64,000 nucleotides of DNA from contig CAZLBP010000011.1 of NCBI GenBank assembly GCA_964557855.1, positions 42,664 through 106,663 on the forward strand, written 5' to 3'. Every line of letters begins with the position of its first letter. The first letter of the stretch is position 1. A program made the translations under genes and the position numbers. Under the pieces are notes generated by a model. That model saw only the letters and a list, made by a program, of their open reading frames with translations, was not told the origin of the DNA and ran no database searches. Shown one piece after another: positions 36,281 to 44,854 of this stretch. Origin of the DNA: JAJRZL01 sp964557855. Lineage in GTDB: Bacteria; Zixibacteria; MSB-5A5; GN15; FEB-12.

Positions 36281-37456
36281 CTACTCCAGCGAGTCAACAG
36301 GAATCGAATCACGTGCGCTCGGATCCTGGTCGGGTGGTAGCATCCGGTCAATATCAAAATAGTCTTCGTATACCGGCAGGACCATGGGCTGGATGATAAC
36401 CGAGATATGAGCGTCGTCCCGCAGCACCTGCAGCGTGGCTCCTCCCTGGTCCAATGTCTCGATTATCTTCTCGACTAGTTTTCTGTGATTGCGGACACGG
36501 GCGTTGTTGGCGGTGAGAATCCGGTCGCCGACGCGCAAACCACAGGCATAGGCCAGACGGTAGGTATCGATGGTATCCACCATCAAGTAACCGTTCTCGT
36601 CGATTGAGACCGAGAAACCAAGCCGGCCGGTAAGCGGCAAGCCTTCAATGAACTTCACGCCCTCGGTAGTCGTTCGTCTTTCCGGCCGTGGCGGTCTGGT
36701 GATGGCCACTAGGTGCGATCCGTACGGTTCTCTCGCCAACCAATAGGCCAGCGGTTGGTCCGGTGTCAGAATCCAGTGGTTCAGGAAGTGACGTTTGAGG
36801 ATCTCGCTGCCGACCGCATACCGTTGCCAGCAAGCCGACGCGAGAGCAGCTTCGGTAGAATCCAAGCCGATCACGCTCCGACATGTCTCATAGGCCAACA
36901 GCATGGCCAGGTTGTCCCGTCGGTACGGACTGTGCCTCATGAGGGGGTGATGGGCTATCCCCATGAAGATACTGTCGTCGGCCGAGGAGGTCTGATCCAG
37001 CATGCGTCCCGCCAGCCGGAAGACCAGATTGAACTGCTGTACTTTGCCGGTCGGAGCAGCTTCAGTTAATTCCCCTTTCTTCATTCCGCCCATAGTGATA
37101 ATCAGGGGATCGGACGTACCCGGGGAAGGGAAGTAGCGCAACAAGCGTATTTCGAGCCTTGGCTCTCGCCATTCGATACCGGCCAACTCTGTCAGGATGT
37201 GAAGAATCGTATCACCCTGGGAGTGCCAGAATGCGAGCAGGCTGCTGTCATGTTCTCTGACCCACCGCAGATCCAGAACCGGCGAATTGCTGTGGTACCA
37301 TTCGGGATAAAGATCGGCCTGGAGCGCAACACTGTTTTCATTGATGACGACTTCGGGAATGACGTTGTCATAGGAGAAAATGGAGTAGTAGGTTTGCTGG
37401 GCCAATGCCGGAGCGGCGAGAAACATCATGAACCAGACAACACGTTTGTCAATCAT
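36281..37456 (-). CDS. Exported PDZ-domain protein
   Basis: A 391-residue protein with a signal peptide (residues 1-19, ending ALAQQ). The centre (about residues 95-250) resembles a peptidase-like region without a clear HExxH (MGIAHHPLMRHSP is the only His-rich segment). A PDZ domain lies at about 275-365 (GRLGFSVSIDENGYLMVDTI, AYACGLRVGDRILTANNARVRN). The C-terminus is acidic. It lies 42 bases downstream of a membrane-protein gene. It could be a degenerate gluzincin-type protease-PDZ protein; I cannot assign a function. Confidence 0.6.
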   Translation of the reverse strand: MIDKRVVWFMMFLAAPALAQQTYYSIFSYDNVIPEVVINENSVALQADLYPEWYHSNSPVLDLRWVREHDSSLLAFWHSQGDTILHILTELAGIEWREPRLEIRLLRYFPSPGTSDPLIITMGGMKKGELTEAAPTGKVQQFNLVFRLAGRMLDQTSSADDSIFMGIAHHPLMRHSPYRRDNLAMLLAYETCRSVIGLDSTEAALASACWQRYAVGSEILKRHFLNHWILTPDQPLAYWLAREPYGSHLVAITRPPRPERRTTTEGVKFIEGLPLTGRLGFSVSIDENGYLMVDTIDTYRLAYACGLRVGDRILTANNARVRNHRKLVEKIIETLDQGGATLQVLRDDAHISVIIQPMVLPVYEDYFDIDRMLPPDQDPSARDSIPVDSLE

Positions 37457-37498
37457 ACCAGGAAGAAAGCGGGCAGAGCGTGTCGGCGCAAGCCAAAA

Positions 37499-38407
37499 CT
37501 AGGGTGAGCCGGTTTGAGGCGATACGGCCCCGCCGGCCGGTTCGACAAGGCGGAAATAGAAAAGCGTGTACATGGCCTCGAATGAAGCTCCCAGAAATCC
37601 GCTGACCGGCAATGAGACGGCCAGGAAGACAGGAATTCCGACAGCCAAAGATCCGATCAGCCCAAACGGAGTGTGAGTAGCCATGAAGTAGAACGGGACG
37701 GCCAGTATCGCCAGGATGATCATCACCCCCACAGAAATAGCGATAACCAAGACAATATACAACAGGAAGATGATAAGATTCGGGACCTTGTTGTTCATAA
37801 ACAAGTAGTACCCTTCGGACAGGGCGTCACCGATGTCGATATCCCTAATGACCAAAGCTCGTTCGGCCAGCGCAAAGACGTTGCTGATGAACAGAACGGT
37901 AAAAAAGCCGAGCGGTATGACAACCAGCAGACTGAGGATACCCAGGAAGACGTTTAGGACAAACATCAAGACTACTATCATTACGAATACGAAAACGGCA
38001 GCTGCCGCGGCGAGAAAGCCTGCAATCGTAATGCCGAGAAATCGCCAGAAGTAGCCGACCCCGACCAAGAATGACTTGCCGAGTCGGTAATGACCGCCGC
38101 GAGTCAAATTATTGACGGCATCAACCAGGGCCGGAGAGCAGATGCAATTGAGAATAAGAAATGTCAGGGCATAAATCAGAATTAAACCGACCAATGGAAC
38201 GAGCAGCCACGGATTGGATTCAAAGAAGCCGCCTATGCGATACCCCAGGCCGTCGCCACCGAACTCTCCAAGCCCGGTTCCGGGGAAGTCGAAGTCGCTG
38301 TCAAAAGAGAAATTGGCGCTGCCGGAGGCAAACAAACCCAGTAGCCATAGGGACTTGTGTCGCCACGCCAGCGTGAACGCCGTCCGTATAATCTCACCGT
38401 AGTCCAT
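37499..38407 (-). CDS. Hypothetical polytopic membrane protein
   Basis: A 302-residue protein with about six membrane helices (residues 18-28, 65-90, 120-170 with two passes, 205-235 and 240-275). The N-terminal motif AFTLAWRHKSLWLLGLFAS recurs in bacterial membrane proteins of the DUF4013/DUF7544-like type. A region between helices reads RALVIRDIDIGDALSEGYYLFMNN, which is conserved in that group and may face the cytoplasm. The PDZ gene follows 42 bases downstream. The transported or bound substrate is unknown. Confidence 0.6.
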   Translation of the reverse strand: MDYGEIIRTAFTLAWRHKSLWLLGLFASGSANFSFDSDFDFPGTGLGEFGGDGLGYRIGGFFESNPWLLVPLVGLILIYALTFLILNCICSPALVDAVNNLTRGGHYRLGKSFLVGVGYFWRFLGITIAGFLAAAAAVFVFVMIVVLMFVLNVFLGILSLLVVIPLGFFTVLFISNVFALAERALVIRDIDIGDALSEGYYLFMNNKVPNLIIFLLYIVLVIAISVGVMIILAILAVPFYFMATHTPFGLIGSLAVGIPVFLAVSLPVSGFLGASFEAMYTLFYFRLVEPAGGAVSPQTGSP

Positions 38408-38572
38408 AACTGCCTGTTCTTTTCATACTATTCGGTTATCAACTTGTTCATTCCCCGTGTGTCTCGGCAACCTTTAACATTCACCGTCGACAGATATTTT
38501 GAGATTGTTGTACGCCACGTCTCTTGTATCTTATGTATCGGAACCGGAACCGATTCAGTAAGGAGCACTCTT

Positions 38573-38950
38573 GTGAAAAAGGCCAACTGGCTACTCAGTA
38601 TTCTGCTTATTGTGTCGCTGGTTTCCTGCTCCGAGAAGCAGGAAACGGCAATAGATCAGCCATCTTCGGCCGATTCTGCGGCGAAACCGAGTCATGTGGA
38701 CAGCATCACAGTCGAGCTGACGGGGGTCGACTCCATGTCGGTGTTTGATCTGCTCCGGGAGAATCATCAAGTGGATGTCAAATCGAGCGCTATGGGTGTG
38801 TTTGTTCAGGCGATTGACTCGATCACAAACAGCGATGATGCCTATTGGATGTATTCAGTCAACGACAGCATGGGCCAGGTGGCTTCGGATAAGTACATCA
38901 CTGCCGACGGTGACCTGGTGAGATGGCACTTTCGCAAGTTCAGTGAGTAA
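38573..38950 (+). CDS. Lipoprotein with DUF4430-like domain
   Basis: A 125-residue lipoprotein. AAGGAG at 38560-38565 is 7 bases before GTG 38573, which I take as the start, and the lipobox LVSC ends at Cys19. After a short linker comes a DUF4430/transcobalamin C-terminal-like domain: SMSVFDLLRENHQVDVKS, GVFVQAIDSI, AYWMYSVNDSMGQVASDKY, GDLVRWHF. Such domains often occur in cell-surface proteins that bind small ligands, cobalamin-type in eukaryotic relatives. Whether this one binds a ligand is unknown. Confidence 0.7.
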   Translation: MKKANWLLSILLIVSLVSCSEKQETAIDQPSSADSAAKPSHVDSITVELTGVDSMSVFDLLRENHQVDVKSSAMGVFVQAIDSITNSDDAYWMYSVNDSMGQVASDKYITADGDLVRWHFRKFSE

Positions 38951-38994
38951 GCCGTTGGACAATCCATACGTTCGTGAATAGCCCATACTTCTCA

Positions 38995-39023
38995 TTGGAA
39001 TTTCCCTGCCGGACAGTTATATT
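38995..39023 (+). promoter_or_regulatory. Promoter predicting a leaderless kdsA mRNA
   Basis: TTGGAA (38995-39000), a 17-base spacer and TATATT (39018-39023). Only nine bases separate the -10 box from ATG 39033, so transcription should start 2-3 bases before the ATG; no Shine-Dalgarno sequence is present. Confidence 0.55.
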
Positions 39024-39032
39024 CTTCGCCAT

Positions 39033-39836
39033 ATGACGACTGCGCTGGATAGAATCGACCAAGGCGACTTCTTTCTGATAGCCGGGCCGTGTGTGATCGA
39101 ATCTGAGGCGATTTGTCTGCAAGTGGCGGAATCGGTGCTCGAGATTTGCAGTGCATTGGATATTCCGTACGTATTCAAATCTTCCTATAAGAAGGCTAAT
39201 CGTACGTCGCTGTCATCATTCACAGGGCCGGGGGTTGAAGAGGGATTGAAGGTCCTGCAGAAAGTCAAGCAACAGTTCAATGTGCCGGTGTTGACAGACA
39301 TCCATGAGACAGTGGAGATATCGGGGGCTGCAGAAGTCGTTGATATTCTGCAGATACCGGCATTTCTCTGTCGGCAAACGGATCTGATTGCCCAGGCCGG
39401 AGCGACCGGCAAATGGGTCAATATCAAGAAGGGTCAGTTCATGGCACCGGAGGACATGGAACATGCGGTGAAAAAAGCGGGAACGACCAAAGTCTTGTTG
39501 ACCGAGCGGGGGGCATGTTTTGGCTATCATAATCTGGTTGTGGATTTCCGGTCACTGATAACAATGAGTCAATTCGGTCGGGTTGTTTACGATGTCACCC
39601 ATTCGCTGCAGCGTCCGAGCGGAGAAGGCGCGGTTTCGACCGGTCAACCGGACTACGTGCTGCCGATGGCCAAGGCGGCTGTGGCTGTCGGAATCGACGG
39701 CTTGTTTGTGGAGACCCACCCGGAACCTGCCAAGGCTCTTTCTGATGCCGGGGCGATGCTGCCTCTGGACCGGATGAAAGAACTCATGGCAGGGGTTATG
39801 AGAATCAGGAGGGCTGATCAGCAGGCGGAACAATGA
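39033..39836 (+). CDS. kdsA: 3-deoxy-8-phosphooctulonate synthase
   Basis: A 267-residue TIM-barrel enzyme condensing phosphoenolpyruvate with arabinose 5-phosphate in KDO synthesis. Signature segments are FLIAGPCVIESE (Cys20), FKSSYKKANRTS, DILQIPAFLCRQTDL, KKGQFMAPEDM, TERGACFGY and DVTHSLQRPSG. Cys20 in the GPCxIE motif matches the metal-dependent class (Asn in the E. coli enzyme). It overlaps kdsC by 4 bases (ATGA), heading an operon kdsA-kdsC-kdsD-lpxL-lptC. The promoter structure suggests a leaderless transcript. Confidence 0.95.
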   Translation: MTTALDRIDQGDFFLIAGPCVIESEAICLQVAESVLEICSALDIPYVFKSSYKKANRTSLSSFTGPGVEEGLKVLQKVKQQFNVPVLTDIHETVEISGAAEVVDILQIPAFLCRQTDLIAQAGATGKWVNIKKGQFMAPEDMEHAVKKAGTTKVLLTERGACFGYHNLVVDFRSLITMSQFGRVVYDVTHSLQRPSGEGAVSTGQPDYVLPMAKAAVAVGIDGLFVETHPEPAKALSDAGAMLPLDRMKELMAGVMRIRRADQQAEQ

Positions 39837-40363
39837 GCAAACTCACCAGAAATCAGTGCGTCCAGCGATTCAAGGAGATCAAACTGCTGGCTCTTGACGT
39901 CGACGGCGTCCTGACCGATGACAGCATTTACTTTGGACCGAACGGCTATGAGCTGAAGCGGTTCAACATTTCAGATGGCCTGTATATGGTGCTCAGCATG
40001 AGAGCCGGTCTGGAACTGGCGGTCGTGTCCGGCAGGTATTCCGCCGCCACTGATACGCGGATGAAAGACCTGGGGATCGAACATGTGCTCCAGGCCATGA
40101 AGAACAAGGTGGAACAGATCAAGCCGCTTCTCAAAAGGCTGAATCTGGAGTTTTCGGAAGTAGCTTTCGTCGGCAACGAAATTCTGGACATCGAGTTGGC
40201 AGAGAAAGCCGGGTTGTCAATGGCGGTGGCGGACTCCGCGCCGGAACTATTGGAGGTCGTTGATTTCGTTACAACAAGAAACGGAGGCGACGGCGCCGTC
40301 AGAGAGATTCTGGAATGCTACTTTGAGGCTATAGACAGGGATCCGCAGGACTTCCTGGTATGA
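39833..40363 (+). CDS. kdsC: KDO-8-phosphate phosphatase (HAD family) with altered motif
   Basis: A 176-residue C0-type HAD phosphatase. The nucleophile motif is DVDGVLTD near residue 22 and motif II is VVSGRYS. KNKVEQI supplies the Lys. The usual C-terminal GDDxxD motif reads GNEILD here, near residue 107, with two acidic positions changed; GNDxxD is known from sialic-acid phosphatase relatives, so activity is possible. The gene is between kdsA and kdsD with 4-base overlaps on both sides, so its role in KDO synthesis is well supported by context. Confidence 0.88.
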   Translation: MSKLTRNQCVQRFKEIKLLALDVDGVLTDDSIYFGPNGYELKRFNISDGLYMVLSMRAGLELAVVSGRYSAATDTRMKDLGIEHVLQAMKNKVEQIKPLLKRLNLEFSEVAFVGNEILDIELAEKAGLSMAVADSAPELLEVVDFVTTRNGGDGAVREILECYFEAIDRDPQDFLV

Positions 40364-41325
40364 ATGACTTGATCGACATAGCCCGGGAAGTGATCCGGAT
40401 CGAAGCCGAAGCGGTGGCCGCCTTGGCCGACAAGCTTGATCACTCGTTCGAAGAAGCGGTACAGGCCATTGTCGACTGTAAAGGCCGCGTGATTGTCTCC
40501 GGGATGGGGAAATCGGGCCTGATCGGTCGGAAGATCGTGGCTACTTTTAACTCGACAGGTGTTCCGTCGTTCTTCCTGCACCCGGCTGAAGCTATCCATG
40601 GAGATTTGGGGTTGATCCGCAAAGAAGATGTCATGTTGCTCATCTCCAAGTCAGGCCGTCTGGGTGAATCGGAACTGGTTCTGGCTTCGGCCAGGAGAAT
40701 GGGCCTGCCCATCATCGTTTTGGTAGGCACAACGGAATCGGAAATGGCCGAAAAGGCCGATATCGTAATCGACTGCTCGGTGACACAGGAAGCCTGCCCC
40801 AATAATCTGGTCCCGACATCGTCGTCGACCGCCACACTGGTCATGGGGGATGCGCTGGCAGTGGCGCTTCTAAAGGCGAGAGACTTCTCCGCTGAAGATT
40901 TTGCTGATCTCCACCCGGGCGGATTCATTGGCGTTCGACTGCTGAAGAGGGTGCGTGAACTTCACCACACGGGCGAGGGGATACCGTTGGTTAAGTCGAC
41001 CGCAACCATGCAAGAGATGATACTGGAAATGACCGGGAAGCGGCTCGGTTGTGTGCTGATGACCGACAGTGACGGGCGTGTGGTCGGTATTTTTACCGAC
41101 GGAGATTTGCGGAGGCTGGTCGAGAGTCGCAACGATTATTCCGGCATTACGGCCCAGCAGGCCATGATCAAGTCTCCGAAGACGGTTCCCGAGGACGCTG
41201 TTCTGGACCGCGCTCTGGCTATAATGGAGAAACATTCAATCACTCAGCTCGCCACGGTGGATCGTCAGCAGCGCCTGGTCGGGGTCATTCATTTGCATGA
41301 TATCCTGAAATCAAAACTGGTCTGA
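40360..41325 (+). CDS. kdsD: Arabinose-5-phosphate isomerase
   Basis: A 321-residue protein. The SIS domain (about residues 30-180) has VIVSGMGKSGLIGRKI, FLHPAEAIHGDLGL, LLISKSGRLGESEL and PTSSSTATLVMGDALAVALL. Two CBS domains follow (about 200-320), including GRVVGIFTDGDLRRL and QLATVDRQQRLVGVIHLHDIL. It converts ribulose 5-phosphate to arabinose 5-phosphate, the KdsA substrate. It overlaps kdsC by 4 bases and precedes the acyltransferase by 2 bases, indicating tight co-translation. Confidence 0.95.
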   Translation: MNDLIDIAREVIRIEAEAVAALADKLDHSFEEAVQAIVDCKGRVIVSGMGKSGLIGRKIVATFNSTGVPSFFLHPAEAIHGDLGLIRKEDVMLLISKSGRLGESELVLASARRMGLPIIVLVGTTESEMAEKADIVIDCSVTQEACPNNLVPTSSSTATLVMGDALAVALLKARDFSAEDFADLHPGGFIGVRLLKRVRELHHTGEGIPLVKSTATMQEMILEMTGKRLGCVLMTDSDGRVVGIFTDGDLRRLVESRNDYSGITAQQAMIKSPKTVPEDAVLDRALAIMEKHSITQLATVDRQQRLVGVIHLHDILKSKLV

Positions 41326-41327
41326 TC

Positions 41328-42233
41328 ATGCGTATCGGCAAAACGCTAAAGCGGGGCGCCGTCTTCCATCTGACCAGGATCTTCATCACCACCTTGAACA
41401 TGGTACCCCAGAAAGCCGCTCAGGCTATTGGGGCGTGGGTCGGTCTGGCCGCGTGGAGTCTTCTGCCCCGGGACCGGTATCAGACAACCCGTCACCTGAA
41501 GCTTGTATTTGGTGACCAAATCGGGTCCAGAGAAAGAGCCTTGATCGGACGGGAGTTCTTCATTAATAGTGGCAAGAATCTGGCCGAAGTTGTTCGATTC
41601 GCGAGGCACTTCGAGGAGATTAAATCTCGAGTTTCGGTTGAGGGTATAGAGCATTTCCACGCCGGTTTTGCTGAGGGCAAGGGAATCATAGGCGTCACCG
41701 GACATATAGGTAATTTCGAATTGCTGGCCGCTTACCTGGCTTCGTACGGATATCCGACTGCTGTGATTGCTCGCGAATTACATGATTCTCGGCTGGAGCA
41801 CCTGCTCCGAGAGAACCGTTACGCAACAAATCTAACTGTTCTTCCCACAACGAGTTCGCCGCGAGAGATTCTCCGCTGGCTGAAACAGAACGGCGGTCTT
41901 GGGGTGCTGATAGATACGGATTCGTCTCGGGTGAGAGGAGACTTCATTCCGATGTTCGGTCGTCCGGCAAACACGCCCGTCGGCCCGGCAATACTCGGCC
42001 TTAGAGCCGGATCTTGTTTCCTTCCAATGGCTTGTGTACGGACGGAAGGGAATCGATACCGGGTGATAATCCGACCGGCAATCACGATTGAGCCCAGCGG
42101 GGACGTATCTCGGGATGCCTGTGCCGTTACTGAAGCTTGTGTCAGGGAACTGGAGCGGATTATTGAAGCGAACAAATCTCAGTGGATCTGGTTACACAAT
42201 CGTTGGCACACGAGGGTAGAAGATTCCGCTTGA
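41328..42233 (+). CDS. Lipid A biosynthesis acyltransferase (LpxL/HtrB family)
   Basis: A 301-residue membrane-associated acyltransferase. The catalytic HX4E motif is GHIGNFE (His126, Glu131), and downstream are GVLIDTDSSRVRGDFIPMFGRPANTPVGPAILGLRAG and a C-terminal WIWLHNRWHTR, as in late lipid A acyltransferases. It has an N-terminal hydrophobic region about residues 20-45. It transfers a secondary acyl chain to KDO-lipid IVA; which position cannot be told from sequence. It is in the KDO operon. Confidence 0.88.
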   Translation: MRIGKTLKRGAVFHLTRIFITTLNMVPQKAAQAIGAWVGLAAWSLLPRDRYQTTRHLKLVFGDQIGSRERALIGREFFINSGKNLAEVVRFARHFEEIKSRVSVEGIEHFHAGFAEGKGIIGVTGHIGNFELLAAYLASYGYPTAVIARELHDSRLEHLLRENRYATNLTVLPTTSSPREILRWLKQNGGLGVLIDTDSSRVRGDFIPMFGRPANTPVGPAILGLRAGSCFLPMACVRTEGNRYRVIIRPAITIEPSGDVSRDACAVTEACVRELERIIEANKSQWIWLHNRWHTRVEDSA

Positions 42234-42295
42234 CAATTCGCTGGTATTCTCGTCCTTCCAAGCCGATACTTGTATCATTAGAAATGGAGAGGTTG

Positions 42296-42859
42296 ATGAA
42301 GTTCACGATATCATTGGTTTTATTTGTCTTGGCGTTTATTGCCGGTTGTAGTCACAGTGACCGCGACAGCAGTCAGGTAGCAGTTGCTGACAAGGGTACC
42401 CAACCCGACTCCGAAGTAAGCGGGGCGACGATACATTTGTATGACGGCAGCCGGGTCACCACCGAGGTTATGGCGGAACGGATAATCCAGTACGACGCCG
42501 TAGATTCCACTATCGCCTACAATCTGGACATTGATGCTTTCGATTCGCTGGGAAATGTCAAGACCGAGGTCGTTGGTGACTCCGCGATTATTCATGAAGG
42601 ATCAGGCGAATTCACTATATTCGGCAATGTGGTTGTCAAAACCGTGGATAATACGCGGCTCGATACCGATGTCCTGCATTGGAATTCGAGAGACGACCGC
42701 ATTTATACGGATGCTTTTGTCCGTATCACCAGTGAGGACGGGGTGATCTCGGGATGGGGGATGGAATCCGACCAGCGTCTGAGCTGGTACAAGATCCTGC
42801 ATCGGGTCTCGGGTGAAATGACCGATCCGGAGGAGTTTGTTGAGCCGGGGTCAGAGTAG
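42296..42859 (+). CDS. lptC: LPS export protein LptC, lipoprotein form
   Basis: A 187-residue protein. I chose ATG 42296, where a lipoprotein signal starts (MKFTISLVLFVLAFIAGC, Cys18) and GGAGAGG lies upstream. The beta-jellyroll region (about residues 45-170) shows the LptC order: GATIHLYDGSRVTTEVMAERI, KTEVVGDSAIIHEGSGEFTIFGNVVVKT, VLHWNSRDDRIYTDAFVRIT, GWGMESDQ. E. coli LptC is anchored by a helix instead of a lipid. LptA and LptB do not follow; the neighbouring downstream gene is on the other strand. Confidence 0.85.
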   Translation: MKFTISLVLFVLAFIAGCSHSDRDSSQVAVADKGTQPDSEVSGATIHLYDGSRVTTEVMAERIIQYDAVDSTIAYNLDIDAFDSLGNVKTEVVGDSAIIHEGSGEFTIFGNVVVKTVDNTRLDTDVLHWNSRDDRIYTDAFVRITSEDGVISGWGMESDQRLSWYKILHRVSGEMTDPEEFVEPGSE

Positions 42860-43148
42860 GATTAGCGCCTTCCCAAACATAATCTGGTAGCGAGAAAAGC
42901 ATATGTCGGAACCGCAGGGGTTGTGACCTGCCGGATCGGGATGAGTCTTCATAGAAAATGGGTTCGTTTCACAGAATCGGTGGCGTTTTGATAGCAAAAA
43001 TGGGTTCGTTTCATTGTCGGATCGTCAGGGGTTCCGGCCTTCGGGCTCAGTAGTGTCTCCCATATCGTGGTGTGGCAACGTATTCGACATTGAGTTAGTG
43101 GTGGAAATGCGAAGGGTCGGCCGGCGAGGCCTCTTGGGGTATCTCGGG
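42860..43148. repeat. Intergenic with 17-bp direct repeats
   Basis: AAAATGGGTTCGTTTCA occurs at 42955-42971 and 42997-43013, exactly 42 bases apart. Upstream, 42920-42934 has TTGTGACCTGCCGG, matching in reverse the arm of the palindromic repeat family at 24343 and 24926. No gene is visible. Confidence 0.6.
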
Positions 43149-44051
43149 CTACTCAACCGGAGTCAGCCAATCGTATTCGTCGGGGTATTTGCCCAGGAGG
43201 ATGCCCGAATATAGCTGCCACAAATCACGTGCAACAGAGTCGCCTCTCCCCTTCGGCAGCTTTCGTTTCTCGAGTCGTGTAATAGAGCTGATACCGGAGC
43301 CGGTGCCGGTCAGGAATATCTCGTCGGCGGCCATCGGCCTCTGTCGGCGGTACTTGCCTTCATTGACCGTCAGCTTCAGTTTTTCACGAGCTAACGTTAT
43401 TACGGTCTCGCGGGTGATTCCGGCTAAGGGACCGCAGGAGAGTGCCGGAGTGAACAGCTTACCGTTATCGACAAAGAACAGGTTCATGGCAGAAGCTTCC
43501 GATACGTAGCCGTCGGAAGATAACAGAATCCCCAGATCACAGCCTCGCCTCGATGCTTCGCGTTGAGACAAGAACGACAGGACGTAATTACCGGTGACTT
43601 TGGCCGAGTAGCTGCCGTCGGTGGGGCGTCGTTTCGAGACAAAACAGGCCGTGAAGTCTTTCGGTTTGGTGAGCGGCATATCGTGCAGATAGACGGCGAG
43701 ACTGTGTCCGGACTTCTTGAACAGGCCGACGCCCGCGGCATTACGAAATGCCAGAGGACGGATATACATGTCCCTCTTAAGATTATTTTTCTTAAGCAGA
43801 TGAGCGATGATATCGACAAAATCTGCGAGTGTCATTGACAAGCTGATTTCCAGCATCCGAGCGCTCTGCCCCAAGCGGGAAAAATGTTTGTCCGGACGGA
43901 ACAGCACCCACGTCTTCAGATCATCCCGATAGTTCGCTCGCAATCCTTCGAAGGCGGCCGTACCGTAATTGAAAGCGTGCGTGGTGATGCTGATATGAGA
44001 CGAACTTGCCGGTCGGTACTTTCCGTCGATGTATACGTATTTCAGCTTCAT
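43149..44051 (-). CDS. Class IV aminotransferase (branched-chain/aromatic type)
   Basis: A 300-residue PLP enzyme of the BCAT fold. Motifs are VYIDGKYRPA, NYGTAAFEGLRAN, MYIRPLAFR, the PLP lysine Lys151 in SAKVTGNYVLSFLSQREA, DGYVSEASAMNLFFV and GSGISSIT. Sequence alone would give branched-chain aminotransferase. Its ATG overlaps the tyrA stop, and the whole unit is behind a Tyr/Phe leader peptide, so transamination of 4-hydroxyphenylpyruvate or phenylpyruvate is a reasonable inference, possibly with a branched-chain role too. Confidence 0.85.
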   Translation of the reverse strand: MKLKYVYIDGKYRPASSSHISITTHAFNYGTAAFEGLRANYRDDLKTWVLFRPDKHFSRLGQSARMLEISLSMTLADFVDIIAHLLKKNNLKRDMYIRPLAFRNAAGVGLFKKSGHSLAVYLHDMPLTKPKDFTACFVSKRRPTDGSYSAKVTGNYVLSFLSQREASRRGCDLGILLSSDGYVSEASAMNLFFVDNGKLFTPALSCGPLAGITRETVITLAREKLKLTVNEGKYRRQRPMAADEIFLTGTGSGISSITRLEKRKLPKGRGDSVARDLWQLYSGILLGKYPDEYDWLTPVE

Positions 44052-44845
44052 TCGGAGAACGTCGAACCCTGCTCGTGAAGCAGTCCGGTGAGCTTCCGCA
44101 GGGCAACTTTCATGTTCTCGCCGTTCAGTTTAACCAGTTGCCGCACCAGCTCGGGGTCGGAGTCGGCCACGCGCGTCGCGTCGCGAAAACTAGGTCCGAT
44201 CATGTGAGCCTTCATTGCCGGGTCGGCCGGATGTTCCGACAGTAATCTTCTTAGCGCCAGTGCTGTCAGATGCGGCAGACCGCTGGTGATGGCGAAGAGG
44301 GCGTCATGTTCGACCGGGTCGATTGCCTGCGGCCGGGCTCCGATGATACGGACGAATTTCAGGAACGTTTCTTGTGCCTGCCGGTTGGTCCGGGGAGTCG
44401 ATGCATACATGTAGACAACATCGACAAAAAGATCAGCACTCCAGGATTCGTAGCCGCTCCTTTCGGTGCCGGCGATCGGATGGCCGCCGATAAAGTTGGA
44501 GAAGCCCAATTCGTTGGCCCGTGAGAGAATGTGGTCTTTGAGAGAGCCGGTATCGGTGACGAGTTTCCGGGTGCGGAACGGGTCCCGATACGTTTGTAAG
44601 TGATACGTTATCATGTCGAGCGGGGTGGCCAGAACGATGATATCGGCGTTCTCTATGAGAGAGGCAGCATCGTGCACTTGGGGGCTGATTAAGCCGGATG
44701 CAATGGCCTTGTCAGACAGTTCGGTGTCCCGGTCGTAGCCAAGCAGTTCGGTAGTCGGCGAGCGTTTCTTGAGTGCGGCACAAAGGGAGCCGCCGATTTG
44801 TCCTAGTCCGATGATACCGACTGTAAAACCGCCCAAGTCAGACAT
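44048..44845 (-). CDS. tyrA: Prephenate/arogenate dehydrogenase
   Basis: A 265-residue NAD(P)-dependent enzyme. The dinucleotide motif GIIGLGQIGGS spans residues about 10-20; VTDTGSLKDHI and GGHPIAGTERSGY carry the catalytic His region, and DPVEHDALFAITSGLPHLTALAL is the C-terminal dimer domain. There is no ACT domain, so no built-in allosteric tyrosine site is visible. It lies 9 bases after aroH and overlaps the aminotransferase by 4 bases. It catalyses oxidative decarboxylation of prephenate toward tyrosine. Confidence 0.92.
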   Translation of the reverse strand: MSDLGGFTVGIIGLGQIGGSLCAALKKRSPTTELLGYDRDTELSDKAIASGLISPQVHDAASLIENADIIVLATPLDMITYHLQTYRDPFRTRKLVTDTGSLKDHILSRANELGFSNFIGGHPIAGTERSGYESWSADLFVDVVYMYASTPRTNRQAQETFLKFVRIIGARPQAIDPVEHDALFAITSGLPHLTALALRRLLSEHPADPAMKAHMIGPSFRDATRVADSDPELVRQLVKLNGENMKVALRKLTGLLHEQGSTFSE

Positions 44846-44854
44846 ACTTCAGGG

